DNA of 64,000 nucleotides from Bactericera cockerelli (GCA_024516035.1 CM044967.1:3280859-3344858); one strand, 5' to 3'; counted from the stretch's first letter, positions 23,701 through 34,072 are shown. Notes: generated by a model not told the origin, from the sequence alone. Numbers and translations: made by a program.

Positions 23701-26582
23701 AAGGGAAGAAATGAGCATTTTGTCTGTTTGTGTTTTTTTAAAAGCTTTAATAATATTTAATCTATTTTAATTTTACAGAACAATTCTCCAAACAATATTT
23801 CATGAATTGCAATGGAAATGAGTATGTGAAGAAAAAACAACCTACATTTAATGATGAGGATAGAAAGTGTGCGCGCACAGAGATCCATAAATACACCAAA
23901 CGGAAGTATGACATGTTTGCTTGGTTGTGCTCCTCACATAGACAACCACCCCGTCTCTTGCATGCTGTTTCAGACTGTAGTGAAACCTACGCTGGCCGGT
24001 AAGTTTAATTTACTTTAGAACTTCACTATTATTTTATATGTTAACGGCCGAACTGTGTTTTTTTATATGACAAATTAGCTTATCCTAGGAAAAACTTAAA
24101 TAGATTAGTTTAGTTTACATTCAGTTAGATTAGGCTTATGGTTTATGCTAGGTTGGGCCTCTAGTTTAGGTAAGGTAGACTCAAGCTAGGCCTAACCTAA
24201 ATCAATCTAGTTTGTTCTTAAAATATAAAAAAACGACAGTGAAGTCTGTAATATTTTTACCATAATTTAGTGTATATAGGAGTATCATATTTGTGTCAAT
24301 CACCCTCGTGATATCACGACTACTCAAACTCGCTTTTCCAAATCCACGCTGAAACCGGGATTTTAACCACCGACCTCCAAGTTATAAGTCCGCTGCCTTA
24401 TCGATCAAGCTACTGAGGTCGGTGTGTTTATAGGAGTATTTAATAGGGTAGCTTCATGAAATGGGAATAGTTAATATTTGTGACCCATTTTTACGTTGAC
24501 AAATGGTGTCCTGTATTTAAAAATAAAGTGATAATAACTCTCAAATTTGCAAATATAAAAACTCTCTACTTTGTTTTATTAATTAGAAATGAACTATTGG
24601 AAAAAATAATAATGAGTTAATTGATTTTATTTTACTCATTAATCAGGCGCAGCACAGCAAATCTTCCGCTTACAACACGCTATCGAAATCTATGCTCTCA
24701 AGCCAAGAGATCACTCACTGTGTTCCAATCTCCAATTCACGGGCGTGGGCTTTTCTGTCTGTGTGATATTGAATCTGGCGAAATGGTCATTGAATACACA
24801 GGACAGGTAAGTTAAATTTAATTTTGAAAAAAGAAAAATAAAATAAATAAATGAATTTTGCTTTTGAAATTACGTACCTCTCATTTTCTTACCTTTTTAA
24901 GTGATCTATAAGTTTAGTGTTCTATTCGATTTTTGAAGTTTTCGACGTTAATACTAAGTAGAAGAAACTCCTCTGATTGTAATAAAACAACATTTTATGG
25001 CATCATTTGAAAATACATATCATCTTGATTCAGGGATATTACTTTCATGTTATTCTAACAGGGGCCGGCCCCAAAAACTGGCTCTTAATCTTAAAGCTTT
25101 GTTTGATTCCCCCCGTTTACTGTTAAAAACTTCAAACATTCTCAGAAAACCCTTCGGAAAATATTAAGGGGTTTTTAGACTTTTGCACTGCATAGCTGCC
25201 GTTTAAATGAGGTAAATGATAAAAAGATAAAAAATAAACCAAAGTTTTTGAAAACAAACGACATTCTAAATAATGTATCGCATGAGGGGTATTCACATTG
25301 GTTCTTCTTTAATTGAAGGTTTTTTTACACTGGTTTACCGTGCAAAATTTGAATCTTACTCAGAAATTCTTCCAAAGATATGCAGGTGCAGGGAGTTTCA
25401 GACTTTTACCCCACCCTATAATTGATATACACCATGTTGCTCTTATTTAAGAACGAGTTCTATTGATTTAATTAAAAATAGTAATTCTATTTATCAACAA
25501 TGTTTCTTTTCAATTAAATTAATTAAAAAACGTACTTTACAGGTGATTCGATCAACTCTTTCCGACAAAAGAGAAAAAGAGTACTTGGCCAAAGGAATTG
25601 GGTGTTACATGTTCAAGATAGACGATAGTTTTGTAATTGATGCCACAATGACAGGAAATGCTGCAAGGTTCATCAATCATTCTTGTGACGTAAGTGTAAA
25701 ATTCTTTGTAGCTTTTATTTATTTTTAATCCCTGCCCCCATATAAAACCCCTGGTTCAAATATTATGTTATTTTTTTTTTCTTATTTTGTACTTCACGGG
25801 TAGATTTTACTAATATTATTTTGTGATGGTTATTGGAATAATTTAAGATTTTATGTAGGGACAAGCTTTTGGTGTTAATTTGTACTGAACGCTGCCTCCT
25901 TCAGAAAAGCTCTATTAAGTTTTATATCATTAGTAACATGTAAATACTGATTGATACTATAAATTGGAATTTGTAGTTAATGTATAAACAGAAATATCCC
26001 GCATTAAATTTGTTAAATAAATATACAAGTTTAGTTTTGCCATAAAAGTTGTTGTTATGTTAAGTGGGGTTTAACGTCGCTTTCAACTGCCATGGTCATA
26101 TCACGACGGGGGTTTTACCCTCCATTCGCAGGAAACTCACAAACCTGCTACTCACATTGACCTCACCCAGCCTGAGTGGGGCCGGGAAAAGCCAGCGTCA
26201 CGAGAATTAGAATTTGAATGGTCACCCATCCAAGTCTTAACCTCGCTGGATGTCGCTTAACTTCGGTGTTCTGAAGGGAACCGGTGTATTCAACATGCCA
26301 TCGACGCTGGCTCCATAAAAGTTGGTTGCATTAAACTATTCTGTACATTTTTTTGGGGAAACTTTTCAAGGTTATTCATATATTAATTTTTGTCTCTGAT
26401 TTTAGCCAAACTGTTACTCAAAAGTAGTAGACATTCTCGGTAAGTCTCACATTATTATCTTCACACTACGTAAGATATTCAAGGGAGAAGAACTTACATA
26501 CGATTACAAGTTTCCTATTGAAGATGATAACAAAATTTCCTGTCATTGCTCATCCATGCGTTGCAGAAGATTTCTCAACTGA
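8598..26582 (+). CDS. trx: trithorax (KMT2A/MLL-type histone H3K4 methyltransferase), 13 coding exons
   Basis: Nuclear lysine methyltransferase that maintains active Hox and other target genes by methylating H3K4. Exons read from splice sites: 8598-8765, 9474-9789, 10337-10600, 14592-14688, 15174-15267, 16013-16198, 16686-16913, 17648-17751, 18417-23071, 23779-23998, 24647-24806, 25543-25689, 26406-26582. All phases agree and give 2271 residues, shorter than the roughly 3700 known for Drosophila TRX. Domains in order: KSKFPAKPSK start, KHVCRSA motif, PHD1 (365-414), incomplete PHD2/PHD3 (417-488), extended PHD (774-878), FYRN (about 925-985), a QVDG taspase-like site (1093-1096), FYRC (about 1974-2025), a CARTE Win-type motif (R2070), SET (about 2133-2250) and the post-SET CHC..C ending. 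The order is diagnostic for the MLL/Trx family. Intron 3 holds an antisense R2-like element. Start chosen because the N-terminus resembles the insect Trx start and follows AAAA. Confidence 0.95.
9474..9789 (+). CDS. trx: trx coding exon 2
   Basis: Residues 57-161, between a TTCTTTCAG acceptor and a G|GTAAGT donor, phase 0 in and phase 1 out. It starts NLPFKGFSHFEIEKA and continues as Ser/Asn/Lys-rich, probably disordered sequence. No domain recognised; assigned by frame continuity with its neighbours. Confidence 0.85.
10086..10160 (+). repeat. Dispersed repeat G (cagtata..cagaaaagtgag)
   Basis: atcagtataatcagaaaagt gagaagttgtattagatgta, seen also at 15350, 15419, 46330 and 52672, and reversed at 44430 and 62605. 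Here it is followed by a fragment of the 0.7-kb repeat of 50.2 kb (gccaattatggagacaatgc at about 10177). Confidence 0.6.
10337..10600 (+). CDS. trx: trx coding exon 3, KHVCRSA motif
   Basis: Residues 162-249. It contains GPRIKHVCRSASVVL, matching the short KHVCR.A.. element conserved between insect Trx and vertebrate KMT2A/B N-terminal halves. Acceptor TTATAG, donor G|GTAAGT, phase 1 to phase 1. The following 3.99-kb intron carries the antisense R2-like retrotransposon. Confidence 0.9.
10974..14066 (-). mobile_element. R2-like non-LTR retrotransposon ORF, intact, antisense in trx intron 3
   Basis: One uninterrupted ORF of 1030 codons (ATG 14066) encoding a site-specific-type LINE protein that nicks target DNA and reverse-transcribes its own RNA. 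In order: Ser/Thr/Pro-rich N-terminus; zinc finger CPGCGREFISLNGHL (about residue 69); reverse transcriptase with CDLAKAFD, GVGQGLPLSP and FADD (about residue 550); a CCHC knuckle C-x4-C-x10-H-x4-C (about 850); and a restriction-like endonuclease motif RVDIITIDRR...ILDP (about 925). There is no apurinic endonuclease domain, which with the C-terminal knuckle places it among R2/R4/NeSL-type elements. The flanks are not recognisable 28S rDNA. A T-rich tract at 10907-10920 followed by TA repeats probably marks its 3' end; the 5' end was not fixed. Confidence 0.93.
14592..14688 (+). CDS. trx: trx coding exon 4
   Basis: Residues 250-281, 97 nt between a TTTTCTCAG acceptor and AG|GTGAGT. No domain; short charged linker. 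Included because its phase (1 in, 2 out) is what exons 3 and 5 need. Confidence 0.75.
14703..14965 (+). repeat. Dispersed repeat family F in trx intron 4
   Basis: Matches 32650-32890 and the reverse of 745-972 over most of its length. Confidence 0.7.
15174..15267 (+). CDS. trx: trx coding exon 5
   Basis: Residues 282-313, 94 nt. Long polypyrimidine tract (T10 CAG) before it and ACA|GTAAGT after it. Acidic linker KEDFLEESKDHNNLL with no recognised domain. Phase 2 in, phase 0 out, which fits exon 6. Confidence 0.75.
15350..15500 (+). repeat. Two copies of dispersed repeat G in trx intron 5
   Basis: Both contain the ttagatgta...aacatacctg..caggtgttt block; the second (15419-15500) also has cagtataaacagaaaagtga. 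Confidence 0.6.
15845..15972 (-). mobile_element. SINE family C fragment next to trx exon 6
   Basis: Reverse-oriented tail: gtgggtagcgcagaattata, then attccgccactggtcgctgc and ctcacgaagtataag. It ends about 40 nt before the exon 6 acceptor. Confidence 0.75.
16013..16198 (+). CDS. trx: trx coding exon 6, pre-PHD region and start of PHD1
   Basis: Residues 314-375. Contains DYWQNYDPDEVCETGFALVG, a segment strongly conserved just before the PHD cluster of insect Trx, and the first zinc pair of PHD1 (C365, C368 in CFLCGSAG). Donor CAG|GTAGGT. The preceding intron ends about 40 nt downstream of a SINE fragment. Confidence 0.93.
16686..16913 (+). CDS. trx: trx coding exon 7, PHD1 and most of PHD2
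   Basis: Residues 376-451. Completes PHD1 (C381, C384, H389, C392, C411, C414) and carries six PHD2 ligands (C417, C420, C432, C435, H440, C443). It ends GQHQ with an unusual donor CAG|GTTCGT. The last zinc pair of PHD2 and the linker present in MLL are absent at this junction (see findings). Confidence 0.9.
17319..17420 (+). mobile_element. SINE family B in trx intron 7
   Basis: accgacctcagtagtagttg gatcgataaggtggcgg head and B-box-like ggtgattgagtccc. Confidence 0.7.
17648..17751 (+). CDS. trx: trx coding exon 8, second half of PHD3
   Basis: Residues 452-486. MFLCIKCNRWIHTEC matches the KMMQCGKCDRWVHSKC portion of MLL PHD3. Ligands C455, C458, H463, C466 and C485 lie here, with C488 in exon 9. 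The first CxxC pair of PHD3 is not encoded upstream. Acceptor TTTCAG, donor CA|GTAAGT. Confidence 0.9.
18097..18129. repeat. Perfect short hairpin in trx intron 8
   Basis: 15-nt arms (aaaaacagaaatgtg / cacatttctgttttt) with a 3-nt loop. Confidence 0.7.
18417..23071 (+). CDS. trx: trx coding exon 9 (4655 nt): ePHD, FYRN, taspase-like site, FYRC
   Basis: Residues 486-2037. In order: end of PHD3; Ser/Asp-rich linker; extended PHD (HCVLCKK...CNIH, 774-878); FYRN around LVPEDFHCSRLFW; the QVDG taspase-1-type cleavage motif at 20236-20247; a C2HC finger (C1114, C1117, H1130, C1134); a long Gln/Pro/Ser/Asn-rich disordered region (about 1250-1950); and FYRC (MVFEMKSSDGAFTC...). FYRN falls before and FYRC after the cleavage motif, as in MLL-N and MLL-C. 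Donor G|GTAAGT. Confidence 0.95.
20236..20247 (+). other. trx: Taspase-1-type cleavage motif in Trx
   Basis: Codons 1093-1096 read Gln-Val-Asp-Gly, followed by an acidic stretch (NDSDEDD). Taspase-1 cleaves MLL and Trx family proteins after the Asp of a Q-[FILV]-D-G site with acidic flanks. The position between FYRN and FYRC is as expected. Cleavage itself is inferred. Confidence 0.7.
23282..23443. repeat. Hairpin (nested inverted repeats) in trx intron 9
   Basis: Inner arms of 29 nt (23335-23363 and 23367-23395, one mismatch, 3-nt loop) sit inside outer matching arms (tgcaatattttgtctcg facing cgagacaaaatgttgta). Non-coding foldback or hairpin RNA candidate. Confidence 0.85.
23779..23998 (+). 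CDS. trx: trx coding exon 10, Win-type motif
   Basis: Residues 2038-2110. Contains CARTEI followed by KYDMFAWLCSSHR, the A-R-x-E motif by which MLL-family proteins dock on WDR5. Acceptor TTTTACAG, donor CG|GTAAGT. Confidence 0.92.
24293..24423 (-). mobile_element. SINE family B in trx intron 10
   Basis: Reverse copy: cgtgatatcacgactactca at its tail side, cgatcaagctactgaggtcg gt at its head. Confidence 0.8.
24647..24806 (+). CDS. trx: trx coding exon 11, SET domain start
   Basis: Residues 2111-2164. SPIHGRGLFC is the SET-N GxG motif that binds S-adenosylmethionine, and EYTGQ starts the next strand. Acceptor TTAATCAG, donor CAG|GTAAGT. Confidence 0.95.
25543..25689 (+). CDS. trx: trx coding exon 12, SET core
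   Basis: Residues 2165-2213. VIRSTLSDKREKEY, then FVIDATMTGNAARFINHSCD; NHSC is the cofactor-binding pseudoknot motif of SET domains. Donor GAC|GTAAGT, phase 0 at both ends. Confidence 0.95.
26058..26312 (-). mobile_element. 5S-rRNA-headed SINE in trx intron 12
   Basis: Read on the - strand it starts gccagcgtcgatggcatgtt and contains caccgaagttaagcgacatc, then cttggatgggtgacc, closely following eukaryotic 5S rRNA including its internal promoter region, then a non-5S body (cccactcaggctgggtgagg). This is the structure of a 5S-derived (SINE3-type) element. It lies antisense in the last trx intron. Confidence 0.88.
26406..26582 (+). CDS. trx: trx coding exon 13, SET-C and post-SET, stop
   Basis: Residues 2214-2271. 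PNCYSK completes NHSCDPNC; ELTYDYKFP carries the catalytic-region Tyr; CHCSSMRCRRFLN is the zinc-binding post-SET motif and the C-terminus. TGA at 26580-26582. Confidence 0.95.
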   Translation, partial: PNCYSKVVDILGKSHIIIFTLRKIFKGEELTYDYKFPIEDDNKISCHCSSMRCRRFLN

Positions 26583-26659
26583 AACTACCAAAGACTACAC
26601 CAAGCCTACAAAAAAGTAGTGATACTTGTAAAAGTTTTTAATCCTTACAATTACCAAAC

Positions 26660-26665
26660 AATAAA
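26660..26665 (+). terminator. Candidate trx polyadenylation signal
   Basis: AATAAA 78 nt after the trx stop codon. Another AATAAA at 29124-29129 would give a roughly 2.5-kb 3' UTR. Which is used cannot be told from sequence. Confidence 0.4.
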
Positions 26666-27263
26666 ATAGAATTACAACCAAGATTAAGAAAAGCAGTCCC
26701 TAATCCAAGATATGCTGCGCTGATTGGAGTGAAGTCTGACTCAAGGGAATATCTTCCCTTATCTTTGTTATAATCTTATTTTATAATTTGGCTTCAGTAT
26801 TGGTTTTGACATAGTTCTTTCATATTTTTTTTTTTTTTTTTTTTTCATTGAATGCTCGTCCTTTCTATTTTTTCATACACCCGATTTTATGAACTAGTTA
26901 GGACCATGAGTAGATCTTAAAATTGGGTTCCATATAAAACAATGAAAACAGGGCATTTTTGTACTTTTTCTTACACATTATTACCTACTCTAAGGTAAAG
27001 GTTTGAAAAGTCGGCTTTATTTGCCTCAACTTTTTGATCAAACCAAAATTCTTTATTTTCTCAAGCTAAATCAGCAGCTGTACTGCTCCTATTTCTGGTT
27101 TTATTGAGGGTTCATATCGAGGTTCTACTATAGATTTTTATTTTCCTCACATATTGATCACAGCTATAAACTAATGGAGATTAATATTACGTTGTTAATG
27201 TTCGTCTGAAAATGATCTATGAAATATAAAATTTATTTATCTTACTAGGTTAAATAGTTAAAC

Positions 27264-28042
27264 TGGATTTCTACTTTCTTGTTGTTCCATTAGATTTTAC
27301 ATGGGATTTTTTATACATGACTGGTATATCCTCTCAGTAGGTTATGGCTAAGAAAAAGATCGTTATTTATTAAGTATCTTTAAAGGAAATCCGATGGTAT
27401 GATTTCAGGGCAATCGGACTTACGGTTCTGAACTTAGGTAGGTCGATAAAATAATCAAGATAATAACGAATATTTCATTGAAAATATAAATTAATTCAAT
27501 AAAAAATATTGCCTGATTGGAAATCAAATGCTAATTGTTTTCTTTAAAGTAAGCTAGCGCACTAGATCGCAGGTTCGATTCCCGTTTTGGCAATATTTGA
27601 AGACCACCCATCAATAATGTGCTAAGTGCCAAAACAAACTTTTTTTTAGTTAGATCCAGATTCATGTGCTATGTACCAGTGAACACACTCTGTAAAGCTT
27701 ACGAAGCTCCCTGACCTTCCAAAAAAATTAGAATTATGCCAATAGATGGCGCTTGTGAAGTGGCAATAAAAACCCCAATTAAAAACACATAAAAACCTTA
27801 TTATCTCAAAATGAACTTTTTGGCATTCAGCATATCATTGATGAGTGGTCTTAATTTTTTGTTAAATTAAAAATTTGTTATATCAGCTTGTTTATTCTAT
27901 GGACATTACCGTAGGTCAGATTGTTCTGAAAATAAGAAACCACTGTCACTGCATTCCCATAACCTACTGGGTGGATGGATATGTCAGCCATGTATCGAAA
28001 ATCCCACGTAAAATCCTATGGAACAACTAGAAAGTAGAAACC
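27264..28042. repeat. Foldback element 1, about 780 bp
   Basis: Left arm 27264-27347 and right arm 27957-28042 are imperfect reverse complements (ctactttcttgttgttccat facing atggaacaactagaaagtag; cagtaggttatgg facing ccataacctactg). Non-coding centre; MITE-like. Confidence 0.8.
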
Positions 28043-28058
28043 CTGAATGTATACAATA

Positions 28059-28845
28059 CATACAGAGTGTCTCTTTAGACAAACGATAGGAAATTAACCC
28101 GTAAATCACGATTTTGTAACTTATACCTGTTCTCGAAGGTTTCCAAAGATATAATTGTGCAGAGTAAAGGGTGTTAAAGAGGTGAAAAATCTCGTAGAAT
28201 TAAATAAAATAGGTTTCATGAATATCCGTCAAAATTTTATGGAGTTATGTTATTGTCAAATGTAGACTTTGGCGAGGGCACATTCTGTTTTTTGTCCATT
28301 GCTAAATTTACTGTTCCTTACGGTTTCTGGTAAAATAGTCATGCAGTAATGGGGTTTAATTATAAAAGTTTGTAAGCATTCAAATGAAATATCGTTTAAT
28401 TTCTCAAAAGATCTGTGTAGTATAATTTTTAGATTACTTACTTTACTTTCCGTGTCCATGATGATTATCATGGTGGTGGAAGGATTGATGGGTATCAACC
28501 CCTGTCGACGCACAGAAGCAATTTCATGGACTCCTTCCATGTCCTGTGTGTGGTGTATTTCACTAGTGACAATATCTTCTATCATACTTTTAAAATAGTC
28601 TGCATTAGTTATACAATATTACACACAACTATGTATTTTACTGTAGGAACCGCAGAGAACAGGGAATAGGCAAAAAAAATGATTTGCCCTCGTCAAAGGC
28701 AAATTGTGTAACTTTGTAACGCTCTGACGGATATTCATAAAACCAGTTTTACGCCTTACTCTGCACAATTGGGAACCATCGAGAACAGGGAATATACGGG
28801 TTAATTTATTTCCTATGTTGCGTCTAAAAAGTGAACACTCTGTAT
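28059..28845. repeat. Foldback element 2, about 790 bp
   Basis: Termini atacagagtgt and acactctgtat; arms of about 150 bp share cctgttctcg, attgtgcagagtaa and atgaatatccgtca. Inner arms also match (tttggcgagggc facing gccctcgtcaaa). A 109-codon minus-strand ORF inside is not recognised. Confidence 0.8.
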
Positions 28846-31258
28846 ATGAGTTTACAGCTTCATTATGCTCAGAACTAAAATAAAATCTTATCTAATTTAT
28901 CTGTGCTATAATTTGTAGATGACCAAGCTTTAATATTTTTTTTTCTTCTCAAAATTAGCTCTAAATTTGATTATAAAGAGCAATAAAAATGAAATTTTCA
29001 GACTTCTATGCTAAATGGAGGAACAATTAATTATTGCTCCTTTAAGGCAGCTAGAAATATTTGTACATAGTTGCTATTTATATTTTATTTATTGTTATTT
29101 TTCTCCTTCATTTACAATATTTCAATAAAATATATTTTTGATGTGATATAAATTAATATTACCAGGTTTAAATGTATAGTGTACTTGAACTTTTATCAAT
29201 CCATGTACAGAATCATAATTTATTTTGTAGTCTTCTGATATATTCTGTTCAGAAGTTTTAATATCCCACTGAATATTTTATTTAAATATTTTTTAGGTAT
29301 AAAACCTTTGTATAAATGGGAATACTGAGTACCATACGTTCTCACCAAAAATATTTTTTTGTAAGTCTGTTGCTCAGAGAACCAACTTTCAATATCATGT
29401 AGGGCATATACAATTTTTATTTTTGGTGGTATGTTATGGGTTTTAATTATTGTTTTAATGCTTTACTCGTTTACTTTTTGTACAAAATTGTAATCTAATT
29501 TTGTTGTTTTCAAGTGCTGTATTATGTTATGAAATTTCATTGTCTGTACCTTTTCTTATTGTATACTTATATTTTGGAAAGTCACAATATTAAGAATCAG
29601 ATTCTTATTATGTATCCTTTTGATTTATTATCTTTTTATAAAAAAGATTTTTGTTTTGTAGTCCTTAATGGTGATAATCTATTCTAAAATATTTTTACAA
29701 ATCATGTACTATGCTTCTTTCGAGTTAGAATTTTTGGTCTAAAGTCAGTTTTTTAATGAATAGTTCAATAGTTCTACAAGTAGTATAAACATGAATAAAT
29801 TTGATATGTATATCAAATGGTTGAATAATAATATGATTGGTCCTATAGTTTGTGAATGATGTTTTATTTAATTTATTTATAAGTATTATTATTTCCCAAA
29901 CTATATTGCCTTTTTTTCAATGTATTTCTATGCAGTCTTCTGTTTCTCCATGAAACACCCGTGTCATTCTCAATATATTTCATCATGGATAGTTTGGACT
30001 CTGCTTATTTTCTTTTTACATTCATGTACTTTAAATTTTAACTTTGAGAATTTAGAAATTAGAGCGCAGGACTTGAGGCAGGACCGACGCGTGCCTGGCT
30101 TGAGACTTGTTTTATTTCATCAATCCACCTTGAAATATGTTATAGTGGTGCATCCAAGTTATGGACAGTGATACACCATAGAAATTTCAATTTCAGTTAT
30201 TTTCATCTTTTTATTTTGCCTTTTTAATAGCCATATCAAATTCATGCGTTTATTTTATGCCTGCTTGTACAAACCCATGACATAAGGTATTTACTTGATT
30301 TGATCAATATTGTATTTGTTCAATCTAATAATAATAATAATAATAAAAATAAAATCTATCCTTCAGTCCCTCATTTTTCATCAACTTGTGAATTATGTGA
30401 CAGTTCATTGAATTGCGTTCTCAAGTCTTATTGAGCCTAGAGAGAGTCAAAAGATTTTGAGCTTCTCTCAATTATTTAGTGTGGAATAAATAGCCGGGTC
30501 GGAGAATTTCTGAAAAAAAAAAATAATAGTTTTTTTGATGGTTTCCTTATACTTTCTATTGCTTATCATTATTTTAATACTTTGTCATAAAATTGATTAA
30601 TTATAAAAATAGTATTACTCTGTACTGTAGCCCAGTAGTTGGATTCTAATCTATTATATGAGTCATTAAAATTAAGCAATCAAACTTCTAGAAGGAACTG
30701 TTTATCAACTAAAAGTGGCCATTAAAAAGAGAGAAACCCTGGAAAAATTAACAAACACACACTAACTACATCAATTAAACACTAGCAGTAAATTATCCAA
30801 GAACAAAATCTGTCCATAAAGAGCTAACACATTAATTATTCCTCTATCTCTTTAAGAATTTATTTCTATGTCTGTTATTTTTTCGTAAATAGGTACTGTA
30901 ATAATAGCCTTTTGTACTTCTAGGCTTCTATTTAGCTCTTATCACCATTTTCATAACTTTACTTTTCTTTTATTAATTTTATTGGTTTATCAATGATTCT
31001 TATTTAAATGAAATACTCAATTTTGATTTGTTCTTAATTCAGATGTTGGAAGCATTTAAATACTAGAAACATACTACCAACAGTATCTTTTTTCAAACTA
31101 ACTCAGACAATGAGCAAGTCATTCTCAAAAAAATAAATGTTGCACTGAATATTGTGAGCCTCTTTTGCGTTAGTAATTGAAATGTAATTTAATTTAAAAC
31201 TTTGATTAACTCTGTTTTATTTACAGATTTTATTTTACAGAATTTTAACTGGCAACTG

Positions 31259-31450
31259 TGAAAAATTGTAGTCCAGTGGTTAACGCACTAGTCTGTTAAT
31301 CAACATAGCGAAAGGATCCGTTGGTTCGAATGCATGAATTTTTCCTTATAAATTTGAGTTCGTGACCACATAATAATAAGACTCTAAAGGTTAGGTGGCA
31401 GAAAATGCTTAAAGCATTAACCTCGCCTGGTGGTTACTTTCCACTAAACT
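31259..31450 (+). mobile_element. SINE family E
   Basis: Head gtagtccagtggttaacgca, B box GGTTCGAATGC, body gaccacataataataagact, ending ggtggttactttccact. Confidence 0.75.
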
Positions 31451-32311
31451 AAAGAGTATTTTTATTAAAAATTGATGTACTACATATATCAGGCCGTTTC
31501 TAGTATTTATATGTTTTATTATTTTCTTTTCATCATCATTATCATCATACCGCATATTTTATTAGTTGTGTTGCCTTATCAGTGAACCTGTTTTATTTTG
31601 ATTACTTCTATTTTAATTAAAACTTATTTTTTGAATACTTTCTTTTAATCATTTTCATAATTATTTTCATCATTATTAAATTATATAGATTTTTGTTTTG
31701 AATATTTTTGAAATTATTCTATTTCAACAGAAATAATAATGCTTTTTTTCTCTAAAAAGAAATCAAATTAAACGTTTTATACTCTTTCAAAGAAATTTTT
31801 ATAAATCAATTTTAAATTAAAAATATTAAAATTATCAGAAGAGAATTAAAAGAAAAACATGATAGAAGGAAAGTATTACAATTAGTTTTTACAATTTTAT
31901 TAATCAAATTTGTGCCTTATTGTATGGAGATATTTTTAACTATCCCTTTAAATAATTTATTGACCTTTCACCCTATTTTAATTTATTTCCTGAATACATA
32001 AAACAAACAAATTTATGAAATCACACGATTTTATTGAAATATTCATCATTTAGGTACCTTAGAAAATAGCTTTTTTGCAGGTCTGTTGAAAATTGCAATT
32101 TTACATTAAACTAGTTGAAACCAGGCATGCCGTTATGGTTTTGCGCGTGGCTGGGGTCCTATTTTATTTTTTAAATCCTTTCTTAGTACACAACTACATA
32201 CCAAAAGGATCTGGTCCAAATTCGGAGCTCCAAAGACCAATTGGTCCTGTGTTGATATGAATGAATGTAAATGGTTTTATATTAAGATTTCTTTTTCAAT
32301 ATGAAATCTTT

Positions 32312-32548
32312 ATGAGGAAGAGGTTATCTGTATCGAAAGAACCTTATCTTAATAATTATCCTATAAAACCTTCCTACAATTTATTGAATACAGCAAAGTC
32401 TCTGTATGGAATTGAGCAGCTACTTGTAAATGAGTTGCGAAAAGTAAAGGCAGTACTAAAAAGAACTAAATTTATTCTACTTTGTTTAACAATAACACTG
32501 TGTGTCACATACTGTACAATGTACATGCCATGTATAAAAATAACATGA
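32312..32548 (+). CDS. Small ORF with C-terminal hydrophobic segment, doubtful
   Basis: 78 codons, MRKRLSVSKEPYLNN..., ending with a membrane-like stretch FILLCLTITLCVTY. No splice sites or homology recognised. In AT-rich DNA an ORF of this size is not rare, so this is a candidate only. Confidence 0.15.
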   Translation: MRKRLSVSKEPYLNNYPIKPSYNLLNTAKSLYGIEQLLVNELRKVKAVLKRTKFILLCLTITLCVTYCTMYMPCIKIT

Positions 32549-32649
32549 AAATCATTATGCTACGTTTCGCTGAGAAGAAATCATACATATACCAATATTC
32601 TAATAGTGTCACACTGTCAATAAATGTAGCATTCTTTTGACTAGCAGTT

Positions 32650-32890
32650 AGTACTACTAGTAGTCTAGCTGGAGGGCTATAAACAGAGAACGGACTCGCC
32701 CACCCTAACAAGCCAGGCTAGCTTGCAGTTTCTCAAGGGTTTAATGGCTTGAAAGAAATAGTCCAAGTTCTCACGATGGTTGATCGCACATAGAAATATT
32801 TGCTACTGAACGAGACAACTTTCCACTTAAGTTGGCTGGAGACCATCACACCTCCCGGCTGTAGATAAGCTGGTTACAACAACAACTACT
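32650..32890 (+). repeat. Dispersed repeat family F
   Basis: ctagctggagggctataaac to ggctgtagataagctgg; same family as 745-972 and 14703-14965. Confidence 0.7.
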
Positions 32891-32891
32891 A

Positions 32892-33003
32892 GTAGTCACC
32901 GTGGTCGAGTGAGTAGCGCACTAGGCTTGCACGCACGGTGACCTGGGTTCGAGTCCCGGCAGAGTCGGAATATTTCCGCTCTATGCTTTGGATGTTCGGG
33001 GTT
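32892..33003 (+). mobile_element. SINE family C, 3'-truncated
   Basis: Well preserved head gtagtcaccgtggtcgagtg and GGTTCGAGTCCC, truncated after gatgttcgggg. Confidence 0.8.
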
Positions 33004-33287
33004 AGATATCTATATATGAACACCTCATTTTTCTGTTTCTGTTCAGTAAAATGTGTATAACACTGGCCTGATTAGCTTCCTGTTCATGAGGTTCTTTTCT
33101 TAGTAAAAAGAATAGTTGGTCGTTTAGACCATTTATTCTGGGATATTGTTTTTATAGTTATTTTTTTATCTCCCCAACTAGCGACTTTCAACGGAATACA
33201 ATAATACCTTCTGACCTAGTTCCAGGGTTTTCAGTGAAACCCTTGCAATTAAGACGGCGACCTAGATCTGTTGTTACAAGTTGATTC

Positions 33288-33480
33288 TATTTGGTTTTAA
33301 CGTCCTGATTTGAGATAGTCAGGACGGGTTTTAACCTCCATTCGCACCAGCTACCCATATTAACCTCACCCAGCCTGACAAGGGCCGGAAATGCCAACCT
33401 CAAATGTTTGGAGGGAACTGAATTTTCTCCGAAAAGTCTGCCTCAACCGGAAATCGAACTCGGGACTACGGGCATGCTTT
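33288..33480 (-). mobile_element. SINE with the 5S-SINE body but a different head
   Basis: The body (taacgtcctgatt, aacctccattcgca, ttaacctcacccagcctga) matches the 5S-headed copies at 26058 and 49845, but the head end (aaccggaaatcgaactcggg) resembles a tRNA T-arm, not 5S. A further body-only fragment is at 39165-39265. Confidence 0.65.
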
Positions 33481-33988
33481 AATGTGTGTCCCAATTTCCC
33501 AAAAAAGTGAATGACTCTCCACTTCTAGTTATAACATTGTAATGACACTACAGTCAAGCAATGGATATTTCTTGAAAGGAATCATGGTCATTTTCTATTT
33601 ACCATTCATTACTTTTTGTGGTCCTGCGGTACTACCATTACTTTGTTGTAAAACCAATGCGGTCAGTTGGCCGTACCTCAAATAAATGACTGTTTGGAAA
33701 TAAAATTCAGAATATCCTGATACGCTGGTCTCCTTCACTAACCAAAAACCAATGGGTGCTACAGCCCAGGTCGGGTTTAAGCCTCCTCCTCTAGACGAAC
33801 GTTTAAACCACGAGACCAACTCCTCTTTTTTGTATCACCATCAAAGGCAGTGGCAAAATTATTAGATAACATCGAATCACTAAGTTTAAGTCAATTCTTA
33901 ATTTTTCCCATTTAAAACAATACGCAAAACTAGGAATTGAGTTCATCTTAGTATTACAAAACGTCTATTGTTATTCGCCCCGAAGCAT

Positions 33989-34072
33989 CTTCGGGAATCG
34001 CACTGATGTCATGAGAAATGAGAAAGCGTCTTCGGGAATCGCACGGATGTCATGAGAAATGAGAAAGCGTCG
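33989..34072. repeat. Tandem duplication of about 41 bp just after the Neto stop
   Basis: cttcgggaatcgcac.gatgt catgagaaatgagaaagcgt occurs twice in direct succession, with a partial third match at 34101. In the Neto 3' UTR. Confidence 0.75.

Noticed and set aside
29920..30171. 83-codon plus-strand ORF with hydrophobic segments
   Set aside because: No splice sites, start context or family resemblance; expected by chance in AT-rich DNA.
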